The notes: a model not told the origin generated them from the sequence alone. Counted from the stretch's first letter, positions 9,288-17,710 are shown. The stretch is DNA of 64,000 nucleotides from Bradyrhizobium sp. SSBR45G (GCF_030159255.1 NZ_BSCT01000017.1:1-64000), one strand, 5' to 3'. Numbers and translations are program-made.

Positions 9288-9311
9288 GTCCCGCTCCGGA
9301 GCGGCTGCCCG

Positions 9312-10076
9312 TCATTTCTTCTTCTTGCGCGACAGGAATGCCTTGAACGCCGTGATCGCCTCCTCCGAGGTCATGCGCTCGGCGAACAGATAGGCCTCCT
9401 GGTCGATCCGGCGGGTCAGCTCGTCCGGCGCGTTGCGGATCAGCTTGCGGCCGATCGCGACCGCCTCGGCCGGCAGCCGGCAGATGTCGCGCGCCACCTT
9501 GTGCGCCTCGACTTCGGTATGGCCGGGCGCCACCACGGTGTTGACGAAGCCGGCGATCTGCGCGTCCGCTGCCGTCATGGTGCGGCCCATCACCAGCATC
9601 GCAAACGCCCGCTGATAGCCCATGGTCTGCGGCATCAGCAGACTCGAGGCCCCCTCCGGCACCAGGCCGAGATGGATGAAGGGCGTCGCGAAGGTCGCCG
9701 TCGTCGAGGCCAGCACGTAGTCGCAGTGGAACAGCATCGTGGTGCCGATGCCGATGGCGACGCCGTCGACCGCGGCGATGATCGGCTTGACGTTGTGCGC
9801 CAGCGAATACAGGAACTTGGTCGCGGCCGAGGTGCGCACGGCATCGTTTCCGGCGCTGCTCGCATGCAGGAAATCCTCAAGGTCGTTGCCGGCGGTGAAC
9901 ACGCCGGAGCCGCCGGTGATGATGATGCATCGCACCAGCGGATTGTTCTGCGCGGTGTCGATCGCGTCGCTCATGCCGAGATACATGGCTTGCGTGATCG
10001 CGTTCTTCTTCTCCGGACGCCTGAGCTTGATCGTCCGCGTCTCGCCCTCGTCGGTGACGATCAGATGCTCGGTCAT
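9312..10076 (-). CDS. Enoyl-CoA hydratase/isomerase (crotonase) family protein
   Basis: 254 residues, the usual crotonase length. ITGGSGVFTAGNDLEDF forms the first oxyanion-hole segment, and the region STTATFATPFIHLGLVPEG gives the second with a Glu in PEG. That arrangement resembles delta3-delta2-enoyl-CoA isomerases (ECI/PECI) more than classic hydratases, so isomerisation of 3-enoyl-CoA esters in beta-oxidation is a reasonable guess. The C-terminus ends in a short Lys-rich tail (SRKKKK). GAGG lies upstream of the ATG. It sits 24 bp upstream of the MTOX-like gene on the same strand, so the two may be co-transcribed, although no shared pathway is obvious. Confidence 0.88.
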   Translation of the reverse strand: MTEHLIVTDEGETRTIKLRRPEKKNAITQAMYLGMSDAIDTAQNNPLVRCIIITGGSGVFTAGNDLEDFLHASSAGNDAVRTSAATKFLYSLAHNVKPIIAAVDGVAIGIGTTMLFHCDYVLASTTATFATPFIHLGLVPEGASSLLMPQTMGYQRAFAMLVMGRTMTAADAQIAGFVNTVVAPGHTEVEAHKVARDICRLPAEAVAIGRKLIRNAPDELTRRIDQEAYLFAERMTSEEAITAFKAFLSRKKKK

Positions 10077-10314
10077 AGGCCCCTCATGCGTGTGCGCCGG
10101 CCGCCGCGATGCTGCCGGTCCTCGTCGAGTCGCTGGCGTCGGCGTCAGCCTACATCATCCGCCGACCGCGCCAAAGGCTGAAGCGATGATCGTGCGGCGA
10201 GGCGCACGTGTGGTCGCGGGCGGCTGCGCGCAGTGGTTTACGATTGGTTTGCGACGGCATCGCGGCTAAATCTGTCGGCACGCCCAGCTGCGGTTCACCT
10301 GGAAGCTCGATCCC

Positions 10315-11121
10315 ATGACGAAATTCTTTGCCGTGCTGCTGTCGCTGCTGCTGTGCAGCACCCTCATTGGCGGCGCCGAAGCCGCCGCCACCGATCGCGC
10401 GCTGCTGTCGCAGTTCTGTGCGCCCAAGGCGATTGCCGGGGCGACCTGCAAAGAGGCCAAATCCTATCCCGAGGCCGAGGGGCGTCGCTGCAACGTCACC
10501 CTCCAGCCGCACCGGCAGCAGGGGCGCTTCCTGGCCGGCGCCAAGCCGCTGCTGCTCGTGAGCTATGGCAGCGACTGCGAGGCGCATGTCAACAATTTCG
10601 GCGGCGTGGTCGCGTTCGAGCAGGTCGGCGGCAGCGCCAAGTTCCTCGGCTTCCTGCCGGGCATGGGGGTGAACGATTGCGTCATCGCCGCGAAGGACGG
10701 TGCGCAGGATGTGCTCGTCTGTCTCACCGGCGGCATGTTTCAGGGCGTCGTTGAAAGCGGCATCGCGCGGGTCCGCTTTCCCAGCGGCAGCGGCGGCTCC
10801 TTCAACATGTCCTACGATTTCCTGCTGCAGGCCGAGGACACCACGGGCGCCTACACGTCCTACGTCGTCACCTGCTCGGAGCAGTTCAAATATTTCGGAC
10901 TGTCGAAGCTCGCTTTGGGTCCGAGGCCTGGTACCGTCATTGCAAAGGTCGACTACGCCGACCGCGCGACGATCGAAAAAGCCTGTGCCAAGGACTTTCC
11001 AATTCCGAAGGACGCCGAGGATCATAAGCTCTCGGAAGGCGAAGCCTACGTTCCCGCTCCCAACGCCAAGCGCGGCAGCGTTCTCATCGACATATCGACC
11101 CGCACAGTGACATTGCGCTGA
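10315..11121 (+). CDS. Secreted hypothetical protein
   Basis: 268 residues with a clear Sec signal peptide (MTKFFAVLLSLLLCST, cleavage near GGAEA). The mature part is rich in paired cysteines (FCAPKAIAGATCKEA, RRCNV, SDCEAH, DCVIA, LVCLTGG, VTCSEQ, EKACAKDF), which fits a disulfide-stabilised periplasmic protein. I do not recognise the family. No enzymatic motif is visible. A 240-bp upstream gap separates it from the divergent crotonase gene, so it probably has its own promoter. Codon usage (GC-rich third positions) supports a real gene. Confidence 0.75.
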   Translation: MTKFFAVLLSLLLCSTLIGGAEAAATDRALLSQFCAPKAIAGATCKEAKSYPEAEGRRCNVTLQPHRQQGRFLAGAKPLLLVSYGSDCEAHVNNFGGVVAFEQVGGSAKFLGFLPGMGVNDCVIAAKDGAQDVLVCLTGGMFQGVVESGIARVRFPSGSGGSFNMSYDFLLQAEDTTGAYTSYVVTCSEQFKYFGLSKLALGPRPGTVIAKVDYADRATIEKACAKDFPIPKDAEDHKLSEGEAYVPAPNAKRGSVLIDISTRTVTLR

Positions 11122-11137
11122 GCCCGCGTCGGCTCCC

Positions 11138-11509
11138 TCAGCGCGCCCCGTCCGGGCGCGGCGGCGTGGCGGGAGCACGCGGCGCGCCCGCCGGTGCCTG
11201 CGGCCGCACGGCCTCGCGCCGCAGCGCCTGCTCGAGCACCGCGAGCCGCGTCGCCATGCGCGTCAGCTCGTCATGCATGGAGCCTTGCACCGCAGTCACC
11301 GCATGCTGCACCTCGCGCAGCGCGTCGCGCTGCGTCTCGGCCTTCAGCACCCTGAACTCGGCCTCGATCGAGGTCAGGCGGCTGTTCACCGCCCTGATCG
11401 CCTCGGCGATCTCCTTCTGGCCGTCCTGCAGTGCGCGGACGTGATCGACCAGCCGCAGATGATCGGTCAGCTCCTCGACCGTCTTGCCGATATTGCTGCG
11501 GCCCCACAT
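11138..11509 (-). CDS. Small coiled-coil hypothetical protein
   Basis: 123 residues. Residues 10-90 form heptad-rich helix (VEELTDHLRLVDHVRAL, IRAVNSRLTSIEAEFRVL, LTRMATRLAVLEQAL), predicting a coiled coil, followed by a Pro/Ala-rich tail (PQAPAGAPRAPATPPRP). It has no signal peptide, no transmembrane segment and no recognised family. It starts one base after the stop of the upstream hypothetical gene (11511-12047), so the two are almost certainly one operon, and the pair may work together. Confidence 0.7.
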   Translation of the reverse strand: MWGRSNIGKTVEELTDHLRLVDHVRALQDGQKEIAEAIRAVNSRLTSIEAEFRVLKAETQRDALREVQHAVTAVQGSMHDELTRMATRLAVLEQALRREAVRPQAPAGAPRAPATPPRPDGAR

Positions 11510-11510
11510 C

Positions 11511-12047
11511 CTACTTCACCGACCTCAGCAGGTTCCTGATCGTCGCCAGATGATCTTCCGGCGTTCCGAGCCGTGCCGAGATCGCGCTCATCAGATCCTT
11601 GCGCAACTCCGACAACTCGTCCTCAGGCGTGATCCGTTCGATCGGCTCGTCCTGCAACGGCATCCGCCGCGGCTCGACCTCGACATGTCGCGGCTCGAAT
11701 TGGCGCGGCTCAACTTGGCGCGGCTCAAGGTCGAAATAGGGCGGCCGCTCATAAACGGGGATGTGCGGAGCCTGACGCGATCGGGTCACCCGCCCCAGGC
11801 TCGGGAATCGCGACGGCTCTTTCCGCGGCGGCCGCTCGATCTGGTCGATCAGCGCCGCGAGCGCGACGTCCATGTTGCTGTCGTCGGGCTCCTCCTCGAC
11901 GACATGATAGGACAGCTTCCGTTGTGTTGCCCCAATTGCGTGCGAGGATGTCGCGAGTGCCGATGCGTGGTCGCGGAGTCGCTCGATGACCCGGCGGACT
12001 CGCTCGCCGAGACCTGGCTTCTCCCTGGCCGGTGTTCGCATCAACAT
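11511..12047 (-). CDS. Hypothetical protein with EPR tandem repeats
   Basis: 178 residues from ATG 12047, chosen because GGAGAGTGAC precedes it; an upstream GTG at 12062 is possible. The N-terminal third is helical and basic (LGERVRRVIERLRDHAS). The middle contains a short tandem repeat, EPRQV-EPRQF-EPRHV-EVEPRR, encoded by near-identical 15-base units at about 11670-11735. The C-terminus (DELSELRKDLMSAISARLG) is helical. No family is recognised. It is followed one base later by the coiled-coil gene, suggesting a two-gene unit. Confidence 0.65.
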   Translation of the reverse strand: MLMRTPAREKPGLGERVRRVIERLRDHASALATSSHAIGATQRKLSYHVVEEEPDDSNMDVALAALIDQIERPPRKEPSRFPSLGRVTRSRQAPHIPVYERPPYFDLEPRQVEPRQFEPRHVEVEPRRMPLQDEPIERITPEDELSELRKDLMSAISARLGTPEDHLATIRNLLRSVK

Positions 12048-12682
12048 GTCACTCTCCAGCACAACAGCTTAGGCGAGCAGGGAAATCCTTAGCAAGAGGC
12101 AGTTGCTCGGCGGCCACAGGATGTCTGGCGGTAACCGGAGCGGATCGTGCCGCGCACCACGCTGATCACGCGCGCAGTGTGCATCAACGTGCATAACGAT
12201 TCGCTCGCTCCAGGCGGATCAAGACGACGGATCTTCGCAAGGCTGGTGGCAAGCGAATTGCGCGTCAGCGCTCGGCTGCCGGGTTCCGTCGCGCTGCCAG
12301 TGCAGGCGGCCGGGCAGCAGCCGCTGTGTGATGTCAGTTGTCGCGTCGAAGTCATGCGGATCGTCCTCATCGCTGCAGACCTTGTCGAGTCTCGGGGCCG
12401 AAGCGTCCGCGATGGTTGGCGTTGCGGCCGCTGAAGATCGCGACCGGCCTGGTGCGCCGCGCCGGCGATGGCTTCGCGAAGCTGCGCTGCATCTTCTCGG
12501 GCGCGCGCAGCTTCGAGCGGGTCATGGCGATGACACCCGACAGCGATCGGCGGGACGCGCCCGAGAGCGATTACCGTGCGCGTCATGCATTGGTTCCTCC
12601 GTGGACGCTAGGAACAACCATGGGGGCGGCCCGTTCGGGACTCATCGCAATATTTCAACCTCCCGACTCCCGAGGCCTCCCC
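12048..12682. other. Intergenic region upstream of the catalase fusion gene
   Basis: About 630 bp without a convincing gene. A 52-codon basic minus-strand frame (12367-12525) and a longer Arg/Ser-rich frame (12089-12586 minus) exist but match nothing and lack good ribosome binding sites. Promoters for the two divergent transcription units must lie here. Confidence 0.45.
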
Positions 12683-13951
12683 ATGTATCACCACGTCAAG
12701 AAGCTGATGTTCACCGTCCGTGTCGACGAGCCGGATCCGCGCTTCGGCAACATGCTGCTGGAGCAGTTCGGTGGCGCCAATGGCGAGCTCGCCGCCGCCA
12801 TGCAGTACTCGATCCAGGGTCTCAATTGCGAGGATCCCGATCGCAAGGATCTGCTGATGGACATCGGCACCGAGGAGCTCAGCCATCTCGAGGTCGTCGG
12901 CACGCTGGCGCGACTGCATCTGAAGCCGTCGAAGTTCGATCGCGAGGCCGCCGAGGCCGATCCGTTGATCGCGATCGCCGGTGGCGGCGGCGTGAACCTG
13001 TTCAACTCGCAGGGCAATGCCTGGACCGCCGACTATCTGAAGATCACCGGCGAGCTCGATGTCGACCTGCGCAGCAACATCGCCGCCGAGGCGCGCGCCA
13101 AGATCGTCTATGAGCGGCTGATCAATTTCACCGACGATGCCGGCACCAAGGACGCGCTGCAGTTCCTGATGACGCGCGAGATCACCCACATGAAGGCGTT
13201 CGCGCTGGCGCTGGAGAGCATGGGCAAGCCGGCCTTCAGCATCGGCCGCCTCGCGCCGACGCCGGGCCTCGTCGATCAGTTCTTCAACGATTCCACCGGC
13301 TCTGGCGATCATGGCGAGATCGACACCCGTGGCCCCTGGAACGAGGGCGGCGACTGGGTGTTCACGGAATCGCCCGCGATCCAGGCCGGCGAGCCCGGCG
13401 CGGCCTCGGCGATCGTGACCGAAAGCTCGCCGCCGGCCGACGAATCCGGCTTGAGCGATCTGCTCATGGACGAGCTGCGCGACATCCTGCACGCCGAGAA
13501 GCAGCTCACCAAGGCGCTGCCGGCCATGGCGGAGGCTGCGCGCTTCGATCAGCTGCGTGAACTGTTCGAGCAGCATCTGATGGAGACGGAGCAGCAGATC
13601 GAGCGCATCAACGAGTGTTTCGGCCTGCTCGGCAAGACCCCGCGTGCTAAGCCCTGCAAGGGCATGATGGGCCTGGTCGAGGAGGGGCAGGAGATCATGA
13701 CCCAGAGCGAGGACAAGGAGGATGCCGCCGCCGACCTCGCACTGATCGGCGCCGCGCAGCGGGTCGAGCACTACGAGATCTCCGGCTACACCACCGCGCG
13801 CAACCTCGCCCAGCAGCTCCGCCACAGCGCCGTCGTCGCGCTGCTGTCGAAGTCGCTGGCCGAGGAGGAGAACGCCGACCAGCTCCTCAACCAGGTCGCT
13901 CGCTCGCTGATGTCGGTCGCCAAGATGCCGGCCGCGATCGAGCAGGCGTGA
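12683..13951 (+). CDS. Manganese catalase fused to DUF892 (YciF-like) ferritin-like domain
   Basis: 422 residues from ATG 12683 (MYHHVKKLMF), the conserved Mn-catalase N-terminus; the frame is open further upstream but without homology. Residues 1-230 form the dimanganese catalase domain, with candidate ligands E35 (NGELAAAM), E65 and H68 (GTEELSH), E136 (AAEARAKIVYERL) and H169 (REITHMKAFA). After a linker (residues 230-255), residues 256-422 are a second ferritin-like helical bundle of the DUF892/YciE-YciF type (LMDELRDILHAEKQLTKALPAM, then QHLMETEQQIERINECF). The enzyme would dismutate hydrogen peroxide in the cytosol, and the second domain may bind metal or mediate assembly. Typical Mn catalases are near 270-300 residues, so the fusion explains the extra length. 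Confidence 0.88.
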   Translation: MYHHVKKLMFTVRVDEPDPRFGNMLLEQFGGANGELAAAMQYSIQGLNCEDPDRKDLLMDIGTEELSHLEVVGTLARLHLKPSKFDREAAEADPLIAIAGGGGVNLFNSQGNAWTADYLKITGELDVDLRSNIAAEARAKIVYERLINFTDDAGTKDALQFLMTREITHMKAFALALESMGKPAFSIGRLAPTPGLVDQFFNDSTGSGDHGEIDTRGPWNEGGDWVFTESPAIQAGEPGAASAIVTESSPPADESGLSDLLMDELRDILHAEKQLTKALPAMAEAARFDQLRELFEQHLMETEQQIERINECFGLLGKTPRAKPCKGMMGLVEEGQEIMTQSEDKEDAAADLALIGAAQRVEHYEISGYTTARNLAQQLRHSAVVALLSKSLAEEENADQLLNQVARSLMSVAKMPAAIEQA

Positions 13952-13963
13952 GGGGACGTAATC

Positions 13964-14042
13964 GTAGGGCGGATTAGCGCAGCGTAATCCGCCATCGTCC
14001 CACCCCAGATGGCGGGTTACGCCTTCGGCTAACCCGCCCTAC
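13964..14042. repeat. Double-hairpin palindromic repeat (REP-like)
   Basis: Two adjacent perfect 9-bp stems: GGCGGATTA/TAATCCGCC (13968-13976 with 13985-13993) and GGCGGGTTA/TAACCCGCC (14011-14019 with 14030-14038). Outer arms GTAGGGCGGATTAGC (13964-13978) and GCTAACCCGCCCTAC (14028-14042) also pair with one mismatch. It lies 12 bp after the catalase stop and could double as a transcription terminator. It is related in its GTAGGG ends to the repeat at 41-177. Confidence 0.8.
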
Positions 14043-14065
14043 GAGTCTCAAACTCTCTCCCAGTC

Positions 14066-14240
14066 GTCATTCCGGGGCATTCGCGCGCAAACGGTGCAGC
14101 CGTTTGACGCAGCGCGAATGAGCCCGGAATCCATCACCACAGGCCTCGGTTTGAGGCGAGCACGCGCCACTTCCCGGTAGCGCCTCATCACCATCGTGAG
14201 TATGGATTCCGGGTTCGCCCTGCGGGCGCCCCGGAATGAC
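14066..14240. repeat. GTCATTCCGGGGC-bounded inverted repeat
   Basis: Terminal 13-bp arms GTCATTCCGGGGC (14066-14078) and GCCCCGGAATGAC (14228-14240) are perfect complements. Inner segments CCGGAATCCATCA and TATGGATTCCGGG pair as well, so the whole 175-bp unit folds into a long imperfect hairpin. It is a non-coding dispersed repeat type; a degenerate partial copy (CGCCCGGGAATGAC end) is visible near 15386-15470. Confidence 0.75.
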
Positions 14241-14288
14241 GGTGGAGGGAGCGATGGCAACAACGAGCAAGCCAATATGGCTGCCGGC

Positions 14289-14546
14289 TCACTCCGTATA
14301 GCTGTGCGACCGCTCTGCCCGGCGGAAGTGAACCGGCGACAGGCAGCGCCGGGCCCGGCTGATCTGGGCGTCGGTGGCACCGCGGCTGCGCGCATACATT
14401 TCGGCGACTTCTGCCGTGTACTTCTCCACGTAGTAGCGAACCTCCGAGCAGGAGATCCGGTCGCCCTGGTTCGGCTCGCCTGCTGCCTGCAGCTCCGAGC
14501 CCATCGCCAGCACCAGCAGTCCCGCGCCAATCACGCCCCGCAACAT
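14289..14546 (-). CDS. Small secreted hypothetical protein
   Basis: 85 residues from ATG 14546, chosen because GGAGGA lies just upstream and the start yields a clean signal peptide (MLRGVIGAGLLVLAMGSELQAAG). The mature part has two cysteines (ISCSEVRYYVEKY and RARRCLSP) that could form one disulfide, and a helical middle (YTAEVAEMYARSRGATDAQI). It should be periplasmic. I do not recognise a named family, but the compact Cys-helix-Cys design resembles small rhizobial periplasmic proteins. Its 3' end abuts the palindromic repeat at 14066-14240. Confidence 0.72.
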   Translation of the reverse strand: MLRGVIGAGLLVLAMGSELQAAGEPNQGDRISCSEVRYYVEKYTAEVAEMYARSRGATDAQISRARRCLSPVHFRRAERSHSYTE

Positions 14547-14836
14547 CGCCGTCCTCCCCCTTGTCGCAGCTGTCTGCCAACAGGGCAGACTCGGGCCGGC
14601 GGCGCAAATTAACAATGCTGCTGTCCACGACATCTAGCGCGAGCTGTTGCTTCGCGGCGTCACTGCTGGGTTCGCCGACGGCGCGGCGGGCGCGATGCCA
14701 AGGCCGCAGTGACGCAATGCCAGTTCCTGAAGCGGAACCGCGACGAGCTATGCGAGCACGTTGTCAACGTCGCGCTGAGCCGAAAGGATTGTCGCTCGGC
14801 TTTCGCGCGCCAGCCGTCGGAGGACGCCTCACTCCG

Positions 14837-15193
14837 TCATGCCTTGCTTGCCGCGCTGGCGCTTGCGCTGCTGCTCGCTGCGGTGCTGGTCGTGCCTTGC
14901 GCGTTGTAGGTCTGCGCGCCCTGGCTGCTGCCGTCCGAGGCGGCGGCGGTCTTGGTGACTTCGGTCGAGCCGTCGGAATAGGTGATGGTCGTGGTGGTGA
15001 CGCCGTCGAGCGTGATCGAGACCTCGCTGACCACGGTCTTGCTGGACGATGCGCCGCCGCCGGAGGAACTGTCCGACGTGCTGCCGGCCGAGCTCGTGGC
15101 CGACGACGATGATGTCGCCGAGGTGGAGGAGGTGGCCGTGGTGGCCTGGGACGACGTGGTCGCGATGGGCGTCGTAACGGAACTGATCGACAT
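14837..15193 (-). CDS. Ser/Thr-rich low-complexity hypothetical protein
   Basis: 118 residues, more than half Ser, Thr and Ala. Long Ser/Thr runs at residues 12-55 (TTSSQATTATSSTSATSSSS, then a GGGASSS break) flank a beta-like core, VVSEVSITLDGVTTTTITYSDGSTEV (about residues 54-80), and a second Ser/Ala tail. It has no signal peptide or transmembrane segment. The core VSEVSITLDGVTTTTITYSDG resembles a short beta-hairpin. It may be an intrinsically disordered secreted or surface protein, or a low-complexity artefact. The frame has strongly GC-biased third positions, which supports coding. Confidence 0.55.
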   Translation of the reverse strand: MSISSVTTPIATTSSQATTATSSTSATSSSSATSSAGSTSDSSSGGGASSSKTVVSEVSITLDGVTTTTITYSDGSTEVTKTAAASDGSSQGAQTYNAQGTTSTAASSSASASAASKA

Positions 15194-15521
15194 GGGACTC
15201 TCGCATCAGGAAAGGGCAGGTGCCGCACGGGAGCGCGGCTCGCTTCTTCAACGCAGCTTCCGCGCGAAGCTGGCGCGACGAGTTGCGTCTGAATATGTCC
15301 GGATGCTGCGATCTACACGCGAGGCGGAATCCAAGACCACGCGCGGCAGTGATCAAGCGAGGGCCCGCCACGTCGCGCTCGCGCCTCATTCCCATCGCGG
15401 CAGTCCGGGCTCGCATGGGACGCCGACAGCTGCGCTGGCGTTCTGCGCGCCCGGGAATGACGGCGGAGAGCGGGGAGGGCGATTGCCAAGCGCCGGCGCC
15501 GCGCTCTAATCTCCCGTGCGT

Positions 15522-16213
15522 ATGACCGTCACGCTCTCGCCCCAGCAAGCATCATTCGTCGCGGAAACCGGTGCGCTGCACATCAAGGCCGCGCTCGATG
15601 CATCCGCCTTGAGCGACCTCTTCGACGCGCTGTCCGGCCACGCACCGGAGCAGGCCGGCACCCGGTTGCACGGTCTTGCGCCGCTCAGGCCGTTCCTCGC
15701 CCATGACGGTCCGGTCGGTCGCGCCGCTGCCGCGGTCCTCGGCAACGCCGCGCGTCCGGTGCGCGCCGTCTATTTCGACAAGACCGCGCAAGCCAACTGG
15801 GCCGTGCCCTGGCATCAGGACCGCACCATCGTCGTCCGCGACGCATCGCGGTCACCGGCTTCGGTCCCTGGACCATCAAGGGCGGCCTGCAGCACGTCGC
15901 GCCGCCCTGCGAGGTGCTCGCGCGCATGGTGACCCTGCGCGTACATCTCGACGCGGTGCCCGGCGGCAACGCGCCGCTGCTGATCGCCCCCGGCTCGCAT
16001 CGCCTCGGCCGCATCGCGGAAGCCGACGTTCCGGCTGTCGTCGCGCGCTGCGGGACCGCGGTCTGCTGCGCCGAGCCGGGCGACATCTGGCTCTATGCCA
16101 CCCCGATCCTGCACGCCTCCGAGCCATCCGTACACCCCGGCCATCGCCGGGTGCTGCAGGTCGATTTTGCCGCGGATGAGCTGCCGGGCGGGCTGGCGTG
16201 GTTGGGGGTGTGA
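15522..16213 (+). pseudogene. Phytanoyl-CoA dioxygenase (PhyH)-like gene with a -1 frameshift
   Basis: Two overlapping frames together make one PhyH-type Fe(II)/2-oxoglutarate oxygenase of about 230 residues. Frame 1 (ATG 15522) runs through NWAVPWHQDRTIVVRD, which holds the HxD iron-ligand pair, and then loses similarity. The sequence resumes in another frame at 15842 as RIAVTGFGPWTIKGG, followed by APGSHRLG and HASEPSVHPGHRRVLQVDF with the distal His and the 2-oxoglutarate Arg. Insertion of a single base in the CGCGACGC stretch at about 15837-15844 would restore V-R-E-R-I, the usual family sequence. Either the gene is a recent pseudogene or there is a sequencing error. The break falls right after the metal-binding HxD, so the truncated product would be inactive. 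Confidence 0.75.
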
Positions 16214-16243
16214 GGCCGGCATGGAGACAGCGAGCGGGCTGCG

Positions 16244-16678
16244 ATGAGACGAATGTGTGCAGCGCTGCTCGGTGTGATCGCGGCGGCGTTGCTGGCCGGC
16301 TGTCGGACGACGGAGCAGGCCGAATTTCTTGGCCATAGCCGGAGCGGCAGGGCCGAGTTGCTCGCGAGCTATCCGCGCGAGCAGAAGTGGCGCATGTTCA
16401 AACTGATCCTGGCAAGCCTGGCGACGACGGACAACGATCTCGACTATCGCGACGCGCTGCAGGTCTTCGCGGAGATGGAGCGCAGTGGCACGTATCGCGT
16501 CTGCGCCGACGGCTCGGTTCTTGCGAAGATGGCGGGCTACCGCGACAGGATCAGAGATGCCGGCTGGCGTGAGGTCTATGGCGACATGCTGCGAGACATG
16601 TGCCGGGCCAAACCGGCGGGGCGGAGTGGAGCGGCGCAATCCGACGTCGACGAACGAGAGTTCAGCGGGTCAGGCTGA
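16244..16678 (+). CDS. Putative lipoprotein
   Basis: 144 residues with a lipobox: the signal sequence MRRMCAALLGVIAAALLAGC ends in LLAGC, predicting acylation of C20 and membrane anchoring. The mature part is helical (REQKWRMFKLILASLATTDNDLDYRDALQVFAEME) with two further cysteines (YRVCADG and RDMCRAKP). No family is recognised. The C-terminal tail (GRSGAAQSDVDEREFSGSG) is of different composition and runs into an inverted repeat at 16664-16690, so the original stop may have been displaced. Confidence 0.7.
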   Translation: MRRMCAALLGVIAAALLAGCRTTEQAEFLGHSRSGRAELLASYPREQKWRMFKLILASLATTDNDLDYRDALQVFAEMERSGTYRVCADGSVLAKMAGYRDRIRDAGWREVYGDMLRDMCRAKPAGRSGAAQSDVDEREFSGSG

Positions 16679-16690
16679 TGCTGACCCGCT
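16664..16690. terminator. Hairpin between convergent genes
   Basis: Perfect 10-bp stem AGCGGGTCAG (16664-16673) / CTGACCCGCT (16681-16690) with a 7-nt loop, at the junction of the convergent lipoprotein gene and HdeA-like gene. There is no T-tract on either side, so it could be a bidirectional Rho-assisted terminator or a small repeat. Confidence 0.55.
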
Positions 16691-16723
16691 CTACGCTTCG
16701 TCAATGGATCAGTGGTCGCCGGC

Positions 16724-17017
16724 CTACTTGCCGAGGATCTTCTCGGCCGCCGTCACGATGCTGACCGTCGGATGCTCGGCGCAGTACGTGCCGAACTTCT
16801 TGGCGTTGGCGACGAACTCCTCGGTGTCGAACAGCGCTTCGTCCTGATCGCCCTTGTACCAGCCGTCCAGCCAGATCAGCACCATCTTGATGGTGTCGTC
16901 GCCGCTGTCGACGAACTGCTTGCAGCTCATGGTGGAGAGATCGAGCACGACGGCGGAGGCCGGCGCAGACGACAGCATCAGGGTAGCGCCGAACAGCGCG
17001 GCAATGATCGACTTCAT
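16724..17017 (-). CDS. HdeA/HdeB-like periplasmic acid-stress protein
   Basis: 97 residues: a signal peptide (MKSIIAALFGATLMLSSAPASA, cleavage near residue 22) and a small mature helical domain. TMSCKQFVDSGDD and FGTYCAEHPTVSIVTAAEKI supply the two cysteines (C32 and C79) that form the single disulfide of HdeA-family chaperones, and WLDGWYKG matches the hydrophobic central helix. In enterobacteria HdeA/B prevent aggregation of periplasmic proteins at low pH; in rhizobia the role is less defined. A good GGAG lies 7 nt upstream of the ATG. It is monocistronic. Confidence 0.85.
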   Translation of the reverse strand: MKSIIAALFGATLMLSSAPASAVVLDLSTMSCKQFVDSGDDTIKMVLIWLDGWYKGDQDEALFDTEEFVANAKKFGTYCAEHPTVSIVTAAEKILGK

Positions 17018-17299
17018 AGTCTTTCTCCGAATGGATGTGATGAAAACAATGAACTATGCAGAGCGTTACGAAATCCTTCGCGCGCCGACAGACCGTGTCG
17101 GACCCGCAACGGTAGAACTGGCCGGATCGCGTGCAGATGTCAAGGACGGGGAGAGGCTATCCCATGCTGGTCATCACGCTTGCCCGGCGTCACGACGGGA
17201 CCGCATCGGCGGGCGGGAATTGCCTGTCGGGCAAATCACGTAAATCCGAAAATACTTGTCAATGGCTTCCGAAAAACATAAATCGCTTTTCGCCGTCCC

Positions 17300-17710
17300 C
17301 AAATCAGCAGTATGGTCCGCGCATCCCGTTGCGCGGTAGGGGACGGTTCGCGGTCGTCACGGACGTTGGCAGCGGGATGCGGTGGACGCGGGCGGGCGGC
17401 GTGCTGTGAGCACGGACGAGCGCTCCGTTCGCGGACGGTGAAGGCGTGTGGTTCCGATACTCCGACGCTAGTATCAACGTTGCGACAAAGCTTCGCTTTG
17501 CGCAGCGGATGGTGGCCAGAAAGCCGGCGCACCAGGAAGAGCACGCGATAGTCCGTTAAAACCATCGCGCGGGGAAGGCCGGGCGTTCTCGGCCAGACCT
17601 GTGGTGACTGCCGCCTGCTTTTTTGTTGCAGGCGGGCCACGGGCGCGGCCAGCGCCCGGCCTTCCCTGCGCCCTCCATTCGGAGAGGGCGGGATTTCGGG
17701 CATAGCTCGG
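17300..17710. repeat. Dispersed repeat region with pseudo-coding frame
   Basis: The minus strand of this stretch is open (17236-17703) and reads PHAFTVRERSARP, RPPHPAANVRDDREP and PGLPRAMVLT. I recall such peptide strings from many spurious hypothetical genes in Bradyrhizobium and relatives, which mark a dispersed repeat and not a real gene. A 14-bp inverted pair GGGAAGGCCGGGCG (17572-17585) and CGCCCGGCCTTCCC (17653-17666) bounds a hairpin that includes a short poly-T (CTTTTTTG). The family assignment is from memory, not from a search. Confidence 0.55.

Noticed and set aside
12089..12586. 165-codon minus-strand frame and nested 52-codon frame (12367-12525) before the catalase gene
   Set aside because: No family likeness or ribosome binding site; the nested basic peptide reads smoothly but stands alone as evidence.
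17236..17703. 155-codon hypothetical protein
   Set aside because: Its peptide strings match a dispersed repeat type I recall from many spurious Bradyrhizobium annotations, so it is listed as a repeat.
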